Part shown: positions 47,806-57,430 of the stretch, piece after piece | Numbering within the stretch: position 1 is the first letter of the stretch | Layout: each line of letters begins with the position of its first letter | Assembly (NCBI GenBank): GCA_018062085.1 | Contig: JAGOSY010000008.1 | Location: 150,491 to 214,490, forward strand | Direction of reading: 5' to 3' | Source: a bacterium | Lineage (GTDB): Bacteria; Cyanobacteriota; Vampirovibrionia; Obscuribacterales; Obscuribacteraceae | Length of the DNA: 64,000 nucleotides | The notes under the pieces: generated by a model | Told to the model about the DNA's origin: nothing | The model's database searches: none | The model's input: the letters and a program-made list of their open reading frames with translations, nothing else | Program-made: the position numbers and the translations under genes

Positions 47806-49554
47806 CTAAGACGATAATACTGATTGGGTCAGTTGTTCTTCTAGGCTACTGGCTTCACCGCTGGCAATGTTAATTAGTGCCAGTGGAATAGCAGATCTAA
47901 TATTGCCAGCAACTACACCAGCCTGGCCAAAATTAGCTGCCACCAGATCGCCTGCTCTGCCGTGAATGTAGACACCAGCGCAAGCGGCATCAAATGGGCT
48001 CAAGCCCTGGGCCATCAAGCCACCAATAATTCCCGAGAGTACGTCACCAGACCCTGCGGTAGACATACCAGAGTTACCTGTTGGATTAACATAGACTTCA
48101 CCATCGGGGTGAGCTACTAAGGTGTAGGCTCCTTTGAAAACTACAATGCAGTCAAATTCTTTTGCTGCTGCTAAGGCTGAACCCACGCGGTCTGATAAAA
48201 GTTCTTCAATTGTCTTTCCCGTAAGGCGACTAAGCTCTTTCGGGTGAGGAGTAATGACAAAATTGCGAGCCGATTTCGGCAGCGAATTGATATTGGCTGA
48301 AAGAGCATTGAGGCCGTCAGCATCTATGACACAAGGTTTATTAATCAAATCGAGTAAGTCGAGAACAAAGCTTACTGTATCTTGATTCTGGGACAGACCT
48401 GGGCCAATTACCACGCTTGAGATTTGATCAAGCATTTCGATTACTTCTTTCAATGCTTCTTTGCTAATTGATTGCTCGGTGGTTTCTGGCAGTGGTTTGA
48501 CTACAATTTCTTCCACCGCTACATGGTTGGCCAGCGAGCGAGGTGTGGCTAAGTAAGATAGGCCAGCCCCAACTCTAAGAGCGCTGCTGCTGGCTAATGC
48601 TCCCGCACCGCCCATTCCTAGGCTGCCGCCAATAGTAAGAACTCGGCCAAAAGTACCTTTGTTTGAATTAGTCGGGCGTGACGGTAAGACTGATTGCACT
48701 GCACCGCAGGTGGTGACGAAAATTTTCGGAGTGCTTTCTACGTGGCTTAGACTTGCAGGTAGGTTGCTAAAATCAGGAAGGCCGATGTCAACTAAATGCA
48801 TGCTCCCTGCGTATTCTGCACCAGGGTGGGTGAGATGACCCGGTTTCAAAAAACCAAACGTAACCGTTTTGTCGGCGCGAACCGCTGCGCCCATGATTTG
48901 ACCAGTATCAGAATTGATACCAGACGGTAGGTCAATGGCTAGCACTGGTTTTGTGCTTGAGTTAATGGCTTCGATTACATGTTTGGCTACGCCGCCGACT
49001 GCCCTTGTCAGGCCGGTGCCGAACAGAGCATCAACGAGCACTGTTGAATTTGAAGTAATGGCACCGAGTACCTCTACTAGTTCATCAGTGTCTTCTAACA
49101 AAATCAAATCAACACCTAGTGAAGCCAGTATCTTTCGATTTGCTTCTGCTTCTGGTGTAGACATCTTCACTTCTGGTTCTTGATTGTCTTGCTTTTCACT
49201 TGGTCTCGGGTTGGTTTTACTAGTTTCTTTATTGGCTTCTTTACCATTTTCTAGGTCTGAGCCCTTTTCTGTGGGGGCAACTACAAAACAACTAGCTGGA
49301 ACACCCCAGAGATTGAGGTAGCGTGCCACCACTAGACCATCGCCACCGTTATTGCCGCAGCCACAAAATATTGCTATGTGTCCAGGGTTTTCATCCCAAA
49401 GTGAAAGTGCTGCTAGTGCTGCCCCTCGACCAGCAACTTCCATTAGAGTCTGACCCCAATTGAGACCATCTGAAATCTCAGCGATTGACTCAATCCAGGC
49501 TGCTTCCAGGCTTCTGATTTGTTTTGTTGTAGGAACTCTTAAATTGCTCAGCAT
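47806..49554 (-). CDS. nnr: Bifunctional NAD(P)H-hydrate repair enzyme Nnr
   Basis: 582 residues. YjeF_N epimerase domain about 1-260 (FCGCGNNGGDGLVVARYL, VDALFGTGLTRAV, DLPSGINSDTG) and the ADP-dependent dehydratase about 290-560 (VIGPGLSQNQDTV, VIDADGLNALS, then TPHPKELSRLTG and GNSGMSTAGSGDVLSGIIGG). A charged, probably disordered insert of about 45 residues (EKGSDLENGKEANKETS) interrupts the first domain. Repairs damaged NADHX and NADPHX. Confidence 0.95.
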   Translation of the reverse strand: MLSNLRVPTTKQIRSLEAAWIESIAEISDGLNWGQTLMEVAGRGAALAALSLWDENPGHIAIFCGCGNNGGDGLVVARYLNLWGVPASCFVVAPTEKGSDLENGKEANKETSKTNPRPSEKQDNQEPEVKMSTPEAEANRKILASLGVDLILLEDTDELVEVLGAITSNSTVLVDALFGTGLTRAVGGVAKHVIEAINSSTKPVLAIDLPSGINSDTGQIMGAAVRADKTVTFGFLKPGHLTHPGAEYAGSMHLVDIGLPDFSNLPASLSHVESTPKIFVTTCGAVQSVLPSRPTNSNKGTFGRVLTIGGSLGMGGAGALASSSALRVGAGLSYLATPRSLANHVAVEEIVVKPLPETTEQSISKEALKEVIEMLDQISSVVIGPGLSQNQDTVSFVLDLLDLINKPCVIDADGLNALSANINSLPKSARNFVITPHPKELSRLTGKTIEELLSDRVGSALAAAKEFDCIVVFKGAYTLVAHPDGEVYVNPTGNSGMSTAGSGDVLSGIIGGLMAQGLSPFDAACAGVYIHGRAGDLVAANFGQAGVVAGNIRSAIPLALINIASGEASSLEEQLTQSVLSS

Positions 49555-49585
49555 TTCTTTCTTCTTTGAGTTTTTTCTGTTTTGG

Positions 49586-50548
49586 TTAGACTAATTTTTC
49601 GACTAAAAAACAACGAGCATCGTGGCCAGCTGATTTTTCTTCAAGTGGCGGAATTGATAACTCGCAGCTATCGACTCGCAGAGAGCAACGGTTAGCAAAG
49701 CGGCAACCGCTGGGCAGATTAACCAGGCTGGGTGGCTGCCCTTCGATTGGTATCAAACGCTGCGAACCGGGCTTTGGTAGCGAATTCATCAAACCAATCG
49801 TATAAGGATGCTTGGGATTTTTGAACAGCTCTTCGACGGTGGCGTATTCGACTACTGAACCTGCGTACATAACCGCTACGGTGTCGCACATCTCAGCTAC
49901 GACACCAAGATCGTGAGTAATTAAAACAATTGCTGTGCCTTGGTCTTTTTGAATCTCGCGCAGTAAATCTAAGATTTGCGCTTGCACTGTGACGTCTAGA
50001 GCCGTGGTGGGCTCGTCGGCTATCAATAATTCTGGCTCGCAAGCAAGAGCCATGGCAATCATCACTCGCTGGCGCATTCCTCCAGAAAACTGGTGGGGAT
50101 AATCATCAACGCGGTTGCGTGCCTCGGGAATTCGTACTCGATCTAATACGTCAATTGCTTTTTTTCGGGCCTCAGCCTTCGATACTTTTTGGTGCAGTTC
50201 TACTGCTTCCATGATTTGGGCGCCAACGGTATAGACAGGGTTGAGTGAAGTCATGGGATCTTGCGGTATCAAGGCGATACGATTGCCTCTAACCCCTCGC
50301 ATTTGCGCTTCGCTAAACTCAAGTAGGTTTTTACCGTCTAGACGAATTTGACCGCCGACAATTTTTCCTGGCGGTGGAATTAGACGCAAAATCGACAAAG
50401 AAGTAATTGATTTTCCGCATCCCGATTCACCGACGATGCCAAGCACTTTGCCCTTTTCAACAGAGAGAGTGACGTCGTCAACTGCACGAGCCATACCGGC
50501 CTCTGTGGGGAAGGCAGTTGCTAGATTTTGGATTTCAAGAAGGGCCAT
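49586..50548 (-). CDS. Peptide-type ABC transporter ATPase (OppD/DppD)
   Basis: 320 residues. Walker [10 protein letters not shown] loop, signature [17 protein letters not shown], Walker [14 protein letters not shown] and switch His THDLGVV. The C-terminal oligo_HPY region has [15 protein letters not shown], a cysteine-rich stretch. It could serve the OppB/OppC permeases at 18640-20607, as neither has an adjacent ATPase (inference). ATG at 50548. Confidence 0.93.
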   Translation of the reverse strand: MALLEIQNLATAFPTEAGMARAVDDVTLSVEKGKVLGIVGESGCGKSITSLSILRLIPPPGKIVGGQIRLDGKNLLEFSEAQMRGVRGNRIALIPQDPMTSLNPVYTVGAQIMEAVELHQKVSKAEARKKAIDVLDRVRIPEARNRVDDYPHQFSGGMRQRVMIAMALACEPELLIADEPTTALDVTVQAQILDLLREIQKDQGTAIVLITHDLGVVAEMCDTVAVMYAGSVVEYATVEELFKNPKHPYTIGLMNSLPKPGSQRLIPIEGQPPSLVNLPSGCRFANRCSLRVDSCELSIPPLEEKSAGHDARCFLVEKLV

Positions 50549-50665
50549 GGCACCGCTGACAGAAAGAAAGTGTAGAAACTGTTGTGATTTTAGACTATCT
50601 GCTCGATCAGTCTGCCTAATATCGCTACAGAATGCTTAAATAGACATCTAAGTCCAGAGGGTTCT

Positions 50666-51019
50666 ATGTCTACTGATTCAACAAACAACACGCGAGATAT
50701 CTCTGTTTTGCAGTTGCTCACCAAGCTGGTGAAAGAGACGGATAGGTTGGTTCGCCTGGCTGATGACATCGATACCCACGCTTCAACTCCTCAAGCCAAA
50801 GCTGCCTTTAATCTAATTGGCTCAGAAGTGAGCAGCATACTTTCTATTATGAAATCTTCTCTTGATCCACTCTATCGTCTGTACGACTTAGATCCGGGCA
50901 TGAAAAATCTCGACCGCAACCGTCGCAACGCCACAATCAAAGAATTTACGATCGCCAATGACCCCGACGACAGCTACGATGAGCAAGCTCTTTGGAACGA
51001 TATAAAGGCTAAAGAGTAA
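50666..51019 (+). CDS. Hypothetical protein, 117 aa
   Basis: No family recognised. All-alpha, hydrophilic: ISVLQLLTKLVKETDRLVRL, then AFNLIGSEVSSILSIM. No signal or TM segment. ATG with AGAGGG upstream. Divergent from oppD. Confidence 0.65.
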   Translation: MSTDSTNNTRDISVLQLLTKLVKETDRLVRLADDIDTHASTPQAKAAFNLIGSEVSSILSIMKSSLDPLYRLYDLDPGMKNLDRNRRNATIKEFTIANDPDDSYDEQALWNDIKAKE

Positions 51020-51023
51020 GCTT

Positions 51024-51938
51024 TCAGAGATTACTAGAAGCCAAGCTCTTGTTTGCTAGAGTCTTTAGTTCTTGTTGGATTTTAGCATTGCCTCCAACGC
51101 GGGCAACCATAAGCTTTAGGCTAGCAAGCCAAGGCTTAAAGTGATGGCTTCTCATCTCAGTGTAGGCCTGACTGAAGGTCCAATGGTCGTGAATTACACG
51201 AAAAACAGCAACCAGCGCACCGGTGCGGTCGGCGCCATAGCGGCAATGGACGAAGACAGGTTGATTGGCCGGATCATTAACAATATTCAAGAATTGAGCG
51301 ACCTTGAAGAGCGACGGACCCATGAAGCCAAGCGGGATGTGGACGTACTTAATGCCAAGTTTCTTTGCTTTGGTCGCTTCTTCTGCTGCGCCGGGGCCGG
51401 CCAGGCGTAGATCAACGATGGTTTTGACGCCACTTTCTGCCAGCTTCTGCATGGCTTGATTGGAGGGAGCTGCACCGCGCCATAAGCCTTCGCTGACAAT
51501 ATCGAAATTAGAGATACTAGGCGCTGCAATTGAAGCTAATGCCGCGTGTACTTTGCTGTCACCGTTCTTGTGGCTAACGTTCTCGTGCACCAAAATATGG
51601 TTGACGCCTTTGTCTGGAGAAGTCAAAGCCAAATCTAAAAGGAACAGGTTTCTTTCTTCTTCCGAATCAAAAACGTTTTGCTGCACCTCACCACTGAGGT
51701 CTCCGCGCGGCTCGGCGGCTGCCGCTGGTGGTAAATAAAATGTCGAGCTCAAAGCCACGCTGACAATTAGGCTAAGGGCTAGACGATTGCCTCTGCCTTT
51801 TGTTGAAGCAAGAGATGTTTTGGCCCGGCTAGAATTTATCAAATCGTTAGTGCTTAGCAAGCCGTTGGAACCGAGCACATCGCTTTCGATGCTCCGGATT
51901 TTGGTATCAAGGGTGGTGTCAGCTTGGCTGCAAACCAT
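51024..51938 (-). CDS. Secreted or membrane-anchored dual-specificity-type phosphatase
   Basis: 304 residues. A long N-terminal region with a hydrophobic segment about 53-71 (LALSLIVSVALSSTFYLP). The Cys-phosphatase domain is about 140-285: SEGLWRGAAPSNQAMQKLAE, VKTIVDLR and the P-loop HCRYGADRTG with Cys and Arg present. The catalytic domain would be outside the cytoplasmic membrane. Similar enzymes exist in the tyrosine/dual-specificity family; the substrate is unknown. Confidence 0.82.
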   Translation of the reverse strand: MVCSQADTTLDTKIRSIESDVLGSNGLLSTNDLINSSRAKTSLASTKGRGNRLALSLIVSVALSSTFYLPPAAAAEPRGDLSGEVQQNVFDSEEERNLFLLDLALTSPDKGVNHILVHENVSHKNGDSKVHAALASIAAPSISNFDIVSEGLWRGAAPSNQAMQKLAESGVKTIVDLRLAGPGAAEEATKAKKLGIKYVHIPLGFMGPSLFKVAQFLNIVNDPANQPVFVHCRYGADRTGALVAVFRVIHDHWTFSQAYTEMRSHHFKPWLASLKLMVARVGGNAKIQQELKTLANKSLASSNL

Positions 51939-52065
51939 TTTTTAACGACCTGAAATTTTCCAATTTTGCAGATATTAACATGGTGCCTTCTTTACAATCA
52001 AGATATAGCGGCCCATTGTTGCCAGCGCTTTCTTTGTGCTTAGGCTTGCTCCCTGCTGATGCGGT

Positions 52066-52071
52066 TATACT
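52066..52071 (+). promoter_or_regulatory. -10 box TATACT just before GTG at 52078
   Basis: TATACT lies 6 bp before the GTG of the TrkA-N gene, so a leaderless start is likely if it is used. No -35 at the right spacing is clear. Confidence 0.35.
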
Positions 52072-52077
52072 CTTCTG

Positions 52078-53163
52078 GTGGAAAGTAAGTTAAATTCGAC
52101 TAGGGCTGGCAAGCAAGGGCGCAAGATTTATCTGCTTGTGCGTGTCTTGCTCACTGAATTTCGTGGCTTTTTGATCTGCCTTTCTACTGCGTTTAGCTTG
52201 TCAGTGGCGCTTTTCTACTTCTATTATCCACATAGTTTGTTGCCCAGTGGCGCTGCCATGACGTTTTTTCAGGCGGCCTATTACACACTGCTGATGATCT
52301 TTTTTGAAAGTCCACTGCAGTACGTGGAAGATATTCGTCTTTCTCCATTATTTTTCTTGTTGCCTATTTTAGGTTTGGTGACCATCGCTGAAGGGGTTGT
52401 GCACCTCGGCAATCTTCTCTTTCAGCACAAGCGTTATTCTAAGGAGTGGCAGAAAATGATCGCCGAGACAATGGAAGGTCATGTGGTCGTTTGCGGGCTC
52501 GGCAACGTTGGCGTGAGGGTAGTGCAACATCTTAAGCGTTTTTCTGAAGATGTCGTTGCTATTGAATCTAACCCTGATGCCCGCTTTGTTGGCGAGGTGG
52601 CCGGCTATGAAGTGCCAGTTTTGTTTGGTGACGTTCGTGACACTAAAATTTTAGAGCAAGCTTCAGTAGCTAAGGCTAAGGCTATTATTGCAGTTACTGA
52701 TAATGATTTAGCCAATCTTGAAGCGGCCATGACTGCTCGCGAGATCAATCCAACCATACGAGTGGTGATTCGTATGTTTGATCAGAAGCTGGCCAAGAAA
52801 GTAGAAAAATTTATGGGCATTGAAGGCGCTTATAGCTCGTCAGCTAGGTCGGCGCGGCTTTTTGCCCAAGCGGCCATTTCAGGCAACATTATTGACTCAT
52901 TTGAATTTGGCGGCACCATTATTAATGCTTTGCAGCTCATTGTTGAGTCTAATACCATTATTGTTGGCCAGACCGTTGATGATTTGCGTAATAATTATGA
53001 AGTAACGGTGCTTTGTCACGAGTCGAAAGAGGGTGTGGCCGACTGGAACCCTGCACCAGGCACACCACTATCGGTGGGTGACAAACTGCTGATAATGACC
53101 GATCGAGACGGCCTAAATAGACTGGCGCCGGTTTCTCATAAATTGTCTCTGCCTCGCGAATAG
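52078..53163 (+). CDS. TrkA-N (RCK) domain membrane protein without canonical K+ filter
   Basis: 361 residues. Two to three TM segments (about 17-40, 60-78, 86-110) around a loop where a K+ channel would have TVGYG; here it is FFESPLQYVEDIRLSP, with no GYG/GFG. A RCK/TrkA-N domain follows (VVVCGLGNVGVRVVQHLKRF, AIIAVTDNDLANLEAA) and a TrkA-C-like end. Ion conduction is therefore doubtful; it may bind NAD(H) or act as a regulated non-K+ membrane protein. GTG at 52078 with no Shine-Dalgarno. Confidence 0.8.
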   Translation: MESKLNSTRAGKQGRKIYLLVRVLLTEFRGFLICLSTAFSLSVALFYFYYPHSLLPSGAAMTFFQAAYYTLLMIFFESPLQYVEDIRLSPLFFLLPILGLVTIAEGVVHLGNLLFQHKRYSKEWQKMIAETMEGHVVVCGLGNVGVRVVQHLKRFSEDVVAIESNPDARFVGEVAGYEVPVLFGDVRDTKILEQASVAKAKAIIAVTDNDLANLEAAMTAREINPTIRVVIRMFDQKLAKKVEKFMGIEGAYSSSARSARLFAQAAISGNIIDSFEFGGTIINALQLIVESNTIIVGQTVDDLRNNYEVTVLCHESKEGVADWNPAPGTPLSVGDKLLIMTDRDGLNRLAPVSHKLSLPRE

Positions 53164-53276
53164 TTGTCAGTATGTTGCGCTCTTGCAACTACTCGTTACA
53201 ACCGTATAAATGTCAACTAGTGGTAAGCATTTATGGGTAATCTACCCTTGGTTGATGTCTTCCATGGCGATACTTA

Positions 53277-54386
53277 ATGTTCGGTGTCATTCCGTCCGCG
53301 CAAGATGACTATCGTGATGAAAAAACGCTTGAGCGCCTACTGCGCAAGATAGCCGCCACAATTACGCGTCCATGGACCATAATGGAAGTTTGTGGTGACC
53401 AAACTCAGGTTTTGCTTGAGAACAATTTGACTGAGCTTTTGCCCAGTGAATTGAACATTGCGCACGGTCCAGGTTGCCCCGTGGCATCAGTTCCTGTCCG
53501 AGTTTTTGACCGTGCTATTGCCATTGCTAAACAGCCAGATGTTTTATTTTGCGCTCCGGCTGAATTGTTGCGGATACCAGGCTCAACTTGTGATTTGCTT
53601 GAAGTGAAGGCTAGCGGCTTTGATGTTCGTGTTGTCTATTCTTCTATGGATTGCATTGCCCTAGCTCGGGCCAATGCGGACAAGAAAGTCGTTTTCTTCA
53701 ACGTCGGACTAGAGACTGCGGCTCAGATGGACGCTCTAGCTGTTTGGCAGGCTCGTAGACTTGGTATCACCAATTTTCTTTTGCTTTCTTATCACGCTCA
53801 GATACCTCCGGTTTGCAATAGCATTTTTAGTCGTGCTGATAACGTCGTGCACGGTCTATTGGGTCCTGGTCAAGTTTGTAGCCTGACAGGTTTTGATCAG
53901 TACGAGGAATTGAGTAAGCAGTTCCAGATACCAGTAGTGGTGACTGGCTTTGAACCAGTTGATGTGCTTGAAGGAATTTTGAAGTGTCTCTCGATGCTCG
54001 AAGCAGGCAAATATGGAGTTGAGAATCAGTACCGCCGTGCAGCCAATAAGGCTGGTAACCCCGAAGCTAGAGCTCTCATTTACGAAGTATTTGAGTCAGC
54101 TGAGCGTGATTGGCGTGGGCTTGGTGCTATTCCGCTAAGTGGTTTGCGTCTTAAGCCTGAGTTTGTCTTATACGATGCTTTCAGCGCCTTTTCGCCTGAA
54201 GCTGAGGCGCTTCAAGAGTTCGCTGGTTGTATTTCTCAAGATATTTGGCGAGGCTTGCGAAAACCGACAGATTGTCCATCTTTCGGCCGTGGCTGTAAGC
54301 CTGATAGCCCGCTTGGAGCTACCATGGTTTCTTCTGATGGCACTTGTGCTGCCTACTATAAATATCGCAAACAAGAAGCTAGTTAA
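53277..54386 (+). CDS. Divergent HypD-like protein
   Basis: 369 residues, HypD fold throughout (IMEVCG, then ELNIAHGPGCPV, KVVFFNVGLETAAQ, CPSFGRGCKPDSPLGATMVS). Compared with recalled E. coli HypD, CGGHTH becomes CGDQTQ (Cys39 kept, both His lost). GPGCPVC becomes GPGCPVA (second redox Cys lost at 70), and one C-terminal cluster Cys is missing (RKP for KCKP). No other hyp gene or hydrogenase is in the window. Maturation of [NiFe] hydrogenase by this copy is doubtful. ATG at 53277. Confidence 0.8.
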   Translation: MFGVIPSAQDDYRDEKTLERLLRKIAATITRPWTIMEVCGDQTQVLLENNLTELLPSELNIAHGPGCPVASVPVRVFDRAIAIAKQPDVLFCAPAELLRIPGSTCDLLEVKASGFDVRVVYSSMDCIALARANADKKVVFFNVGLETAAQMDALAVWQARRLGITNFLLLSYHAQIPPVCNSIFSRADNVVHGLLGPGQVCSLTGFDQYEELSKQFQIPVVVTGFEPVDVLEGILKCLSMLEAGKYGVENQYRRAANKAGNPEARALIYEVFESAERDWRGLGAIPLSGLRLKPEFVLYDAFSAFSPEAEALQEFAGCISQDIWRGLRKPTDCPSFGRGCKPDSPLGATMVSSDGTCAAYYKYRKQEAS

Positions 54387-54395
54387 TTTTGTGTT

Positions 54396-55757
54396 CTAAA
54401 TTCCGGGACAAGATATGCGGAATAGCATGCTCAGTGCACTTAAGACTGCGACTATAATTAGGGTACTTTTAGGCGATAGTCCTTGCACTCGCATCAAGCC
54501 GATGTAACACATATAGCCTGTTCCCATGGTCGCTAACATTGCTCCTAACGATATCTGACCTAGGGCGATCCAGGCAAAGACAAAGGTCGCTTTACTGAAG
54601 GCAAGCACGCGGAATGTTCCCTCAAGATCTCCTTTGCCACCAAGGCGCTTGAAGGCTAAATCAGTAATAACGGCGCCCACACTCACTGACAGAAAGCCAA
54701 TAATCATTCCCCAGAAAAATAGTAGTGGGTTTAATTTTGACACGGCGAACATAAGCGCACTTAAAATCAAAGTGAAAACCAGGTATAGAAGCGGTTCTCC
54801 GTACCCACCAGTTAGGGCTAAATTTTGAAAATAAGCCTTTGGGTTAGAGAGTATGTCTTTGGTGACATTGAGGTTGTAGGTGGCAATTCCAATAATGTCA
54901 TTTTTGCTAAAACTTAGGCCAATACTAGGTGGTGGCACTTCTTTGAGCTGGTCGGTAGCATTAGCGAAGAGCTTGCTTCGCAATCTTGGTGGCTGCTGTT
55001 GCTGGTCATAGTTTAGATTCTGTTGATTTTGATTTCTGCTATTTGGGTTGGCGTTGGGCCAGCCGGGCTGCTGATTCTGTTGTGACTGGAGATTTAATTT
55101 TGCTTGCGGATTCTGATTATTCTGGGCACTTTCATGAACACCAGGCTGTGCATAAGCTGAAGGCGCTGGTTGGCCTGGCATAACTGCCTGTGCCTGGCCT
55201 GGCCAAACTGGTTCGGCTGGAACTTCAGGAGTGTAACTTGGACCTGTAACGATGGGCAAAGAGTTGAAAGGTAAGGCGTTGGCTTGACTGCCACCGGCTG
55301 GTAGTGTCTTCCTTTCAAGCTGCTGTGGTGGCATTTGTGGTGGGCGCTGTGGTTGTTCTTCGGCAAACAAATCCCACTTTGGTTCTGGTACTGGAATCCA
55401 GGGACTGGAGGGATCAGGAGCAGGGGCATTGAGAACTGGGGTCTTCGGAATATATTCCGCTGAATTCGGATCGTCTTGCGGCCGTAGCTTAGGCAGTTCG
55501 ATGCCCGTTGGGCCAATAGCTTCTGCTGGGCCTACATAACCTGCACTAACGGGATAGGCTGAAGGAGGCTGGCTGGTTGTCTCTTGATGGGGAAACCAAG
55601 GATTGCTTGTCGGTGGAGGGCCAGCAGGCTGCTGTTGTTGGCCCGGTAGGGCTGGTTTCTGTGCCGGCTGCTGGGCGCTAAAGGGCGTATATCCAGGCAA
55701 ATGCGAGAGAAGATCGTCTTCCCCTTCTTTTTTCTTGTGATCGTCGCCGGATGCCAT
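54396..55757 (-). CDS. Yip1-domain membrane protein with Pro/Gln-rich N-terminus
   Basis: 453 residues. N-terminal 250 are low complexity (PAQKPALPGQQQQPAGPPPT) and likely disordered. Residues about 280-450 form a Yip1-type domain (GGYGEPLLYLVFTLILSAL, FKRLGGKGDLEGTFRVLAFS) with five TM segments. Function unknown. Convergent with the HypD gene. Confidence 0.8.
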   Translation of the reverse strand: MASGDDHKKKEGEDDLLSHLPGYTPFSAQQPAQKPALPGQQQQPAGPPPTSNPWFPHQETTSQPPSAYPVSAGYVGPAEAIGPTGIELPKLRPQDDPNSAEYIPKTPVLNAPAPDPSSPWIPVPEPKWDLFAEEQPQRPPQMPPQQLERKTLPAGGSQANALPFNSLPIVTGPSYTPEVPAEPVWPGQAQAVMPGQPAPSAYAQPGVHESAQNNQNPQAKLNLQSQQNQQPGWPNANPNSRNQNQQNLNYDQQQQPPRLRSKLFANATDQLKEVPPPSIGLSFSKNDIIGIATYNLNVTKDILSNPKAYFQNLALTGGYGEPLLYLVFTLILSALMFAVSKLNPLLFFWGMIIGFLSVSVGAVITDLAFKRLGGKGDLEGTFRVLAFSKATFVFAWIALGQISLGAMLATMGTGYMCYIGLMRVQGLSPKSTLIIVAVLSALSMLFRISCPGI

Positions 55758-56169
55758 ATCTAGATCTTACCCATTCCTCAAGCAAAGCTAAGGATAATGC
55801 TAGATCTCTATTTATAGTTGTGCTTAGTCGATGATCTTCATTGGCGCTGCCCTGAATCTGCCACCAGTGGCAATGCGCTTGCCAAGCGGTGGCCTGGGTG
55901 TTACGCAGCGGGGGCTGTCGTATATGTATTAAGAGGCTCAAAATTAATTCTTGACGTCACTTACTTCCTGGCAACTCTTGCGGAAACATTGTCTCTGTCT
56001 GGGCGTCCAAGAGTTCATGTAGTAATTGCTGAGCATCTTGAATACTGCTAGAAAGGCTAAGCATATTGTGCAATCACTACTTGTCAGGGATAATACCATC
56101 GAGTCGAAAAGTGGCTTTGAAAGGGCGTCTCTGACCTGCATAACTTTTATCTATGCATGAGGTATAGCA
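55758..56169. other. 412-bp spacer without gene
   Basis: No supported gene. It holds the promoter of the gene at 56170 (see separate entry) and is otherwise unremarkable A/T-rich sequence. Confidence 0.6.
56066..56094 (+). promoter_or_regulatory. Sigma70-type promoter for the gene at 56170
   Basis: TTGTGC (56066-56071), 17 bp, then GATAAT (56089-56094). The start would lie about 70 nt before the ATG. Confidence 0.45.
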
Positions 56170-56529
56170 ATGGCATCTCCGACTATCTTGCGAGCATCCG
56201 ACCCAGTCGTCGGTACAAACGCAGGTAAGAGTTCTCTGATTTCGGTAAAGCTAACAAGCCAGACTCGTACAACGATGGAAATACCTGAAAGGGTTTCTAC
56301 TTCTGCTGGCTACCGCTCTCTAATGCTGAATGATAGCTTGGCCGGTCGCAACGCTTCGCGTGTTTTTAGAAACGAAGAGCGCGAAGAAGGATGTTCACGA
56401 ATGAGAATGGTGAACCGGCTGCGTCAGAAAGAAAAATGGTTGATCTGGAAAGAATTTTTCAAAGACTTTGATCACAATATCGGTGCTTTTTTCCAAAAGT
56501 GCGCACCGTCGGGCTGGATCAATCACTAA
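56170..56529 (+). CDS. Hypothetical protein, 119 aa
   Basis: No family recognised. Basic, with one cysteine in GCSRMRMV and one in FFQKCAPSG; Trp/Lys-rich middle (EKWLIWKEFFKDFDHNI). ATG with GAGGT 8 nt upstream. The stop codon lies in a 17-bp tandem repeat (56521-56563). Confidence 0.6.
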   Translation: MASPTILRASDPVVGTNAGKSSLISVKLTSQTRTTMEIPERVSTSAGYRSLMLNDSLAGRNASRVFRNEEREEGCSRMRMVNRLRQKEKWLIWKEFFKDFDHNIGAFFQKCAPSGWINH

Positions 56530-56563
56530 ATAAGTGCAATCACTAAATAAGTGCAATCACTAA
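56521..56563. repeat. 17-bp tandem repeat over a stop codon
   Basis: Units AATCACTAAATAAGTGC at 56521-56537 and 56538-56554 plus a partial third. The first copy contains the NH-stop end of the gene at 56170. Likely recent slippage. Confidence 0.8.
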
Positions 56564-56571
56564 TATCGGGC

Positions 56572-57375
56572 TTAGAGCTGAGGTGAGTTTTCCTCTGGTT
56601 TGTAACCTAGTTGATTGTCGAAAATTAGTTTGTCAACTCTGAAGGCATCAGGGCTTACTTGTAGGTCGCCAGAAAACGGTGAGCCGAATAAAATTACAAG
56701 ATACATATTTAGTGATATCAGAAGCGATACCATGCCAGTCATGGCCATCTGTGCTTTGGCGTCGGTCAGTCCAAAGAAATAAGTGAAGACAATTGTCACG
56801 ACAGCACCAATGACCAAGACAATCCATTCAACAGTTGGTATGCCATGTTGTGCCATATTTGTTCTAGCTCGACGATAATCCCATACCTGACATGCTTCTT
56901 GCACGGCAATTGGATAAATTGCTTTTTGATTTTCAGAAGCAGGCTCAAAGGTCATAACTTCGCTCATCAGTTCTACGATGGCCTTTCTTGCCGTCTTGCT
57001 AATCTTGCCATCGGCCATTGCCGGCCACTCTTCTGTGAGAATTTCTCTGACATAGTCGTTGCACACAACTTGTACCTTGCGGCACTTCTCTGGTGGAAAA
57101 CTCTTTGCTAGAAGAAAAACATCAGCTAAAGAATTAGCTTCTTGTTCAACAATTTCACGGGCTGTCTGAAACTTGGTCATAGCATCGACCACAATCAAGC
57201 CAAGTAAAACTGCATACATCGTGCCTACAACTGAGAGCAGATAGCCCCCAACTTCGTGGCAGCTTCTTAGCTTTTCTAGGTCAAAGTATTTGCGCACGAC
57301 CAAGAGGCCAAGCACAGAGAGCAGGGAAACGCCAAAGATCAATATAGAACCAACTACATAAGAATCAAATTTCAT
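56572..57375 (-). CDS. DUF4239 (bestrophin-like) membrane protein
   Basis: 267 residues. TM segments near 8-28, 48-67, 190-212 and 220-240. The arrangement VGGYLLSVVGTMYAVLLGLI, then FQTAREIVEQEANSLADVFL and a later cytoplasmic or periplasmic part, matches DUF4239, a family predicted to be anion-channel-like. Function unproved. ATG at 57375. Confidence 0.8.
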   Translation of the reverse strand: MKFDSYVVGSILIFGVSLLSVLGLLVVRKYFDLEKLRSCHEVGGYLLSVVGTMYAVLLGLIVVDAMTKFQTAREIVEQEANSLADVFLLAKSFPPEKCRKVQVVCNDYVREILTEEWPAMADGKISKTARKAIVELMSEVMTFEPASENQKAIYPIAVQEACQVWDYRRARTNMAQHGIPTVEWIVLVIGAVVTIVFTYFFGLTDAKAQMAMTGMVSLLISLNMYLVILFGSPFSGDLQVSPDAFRVDKLIFDNQLGYKPEENSPQL

Positions 57376-57430
57376 ATGCCTAGTTTCCTAGGAAATTCGA
57401 TTTTGTTCAACTAGTTTTAGCGTGACAGCT

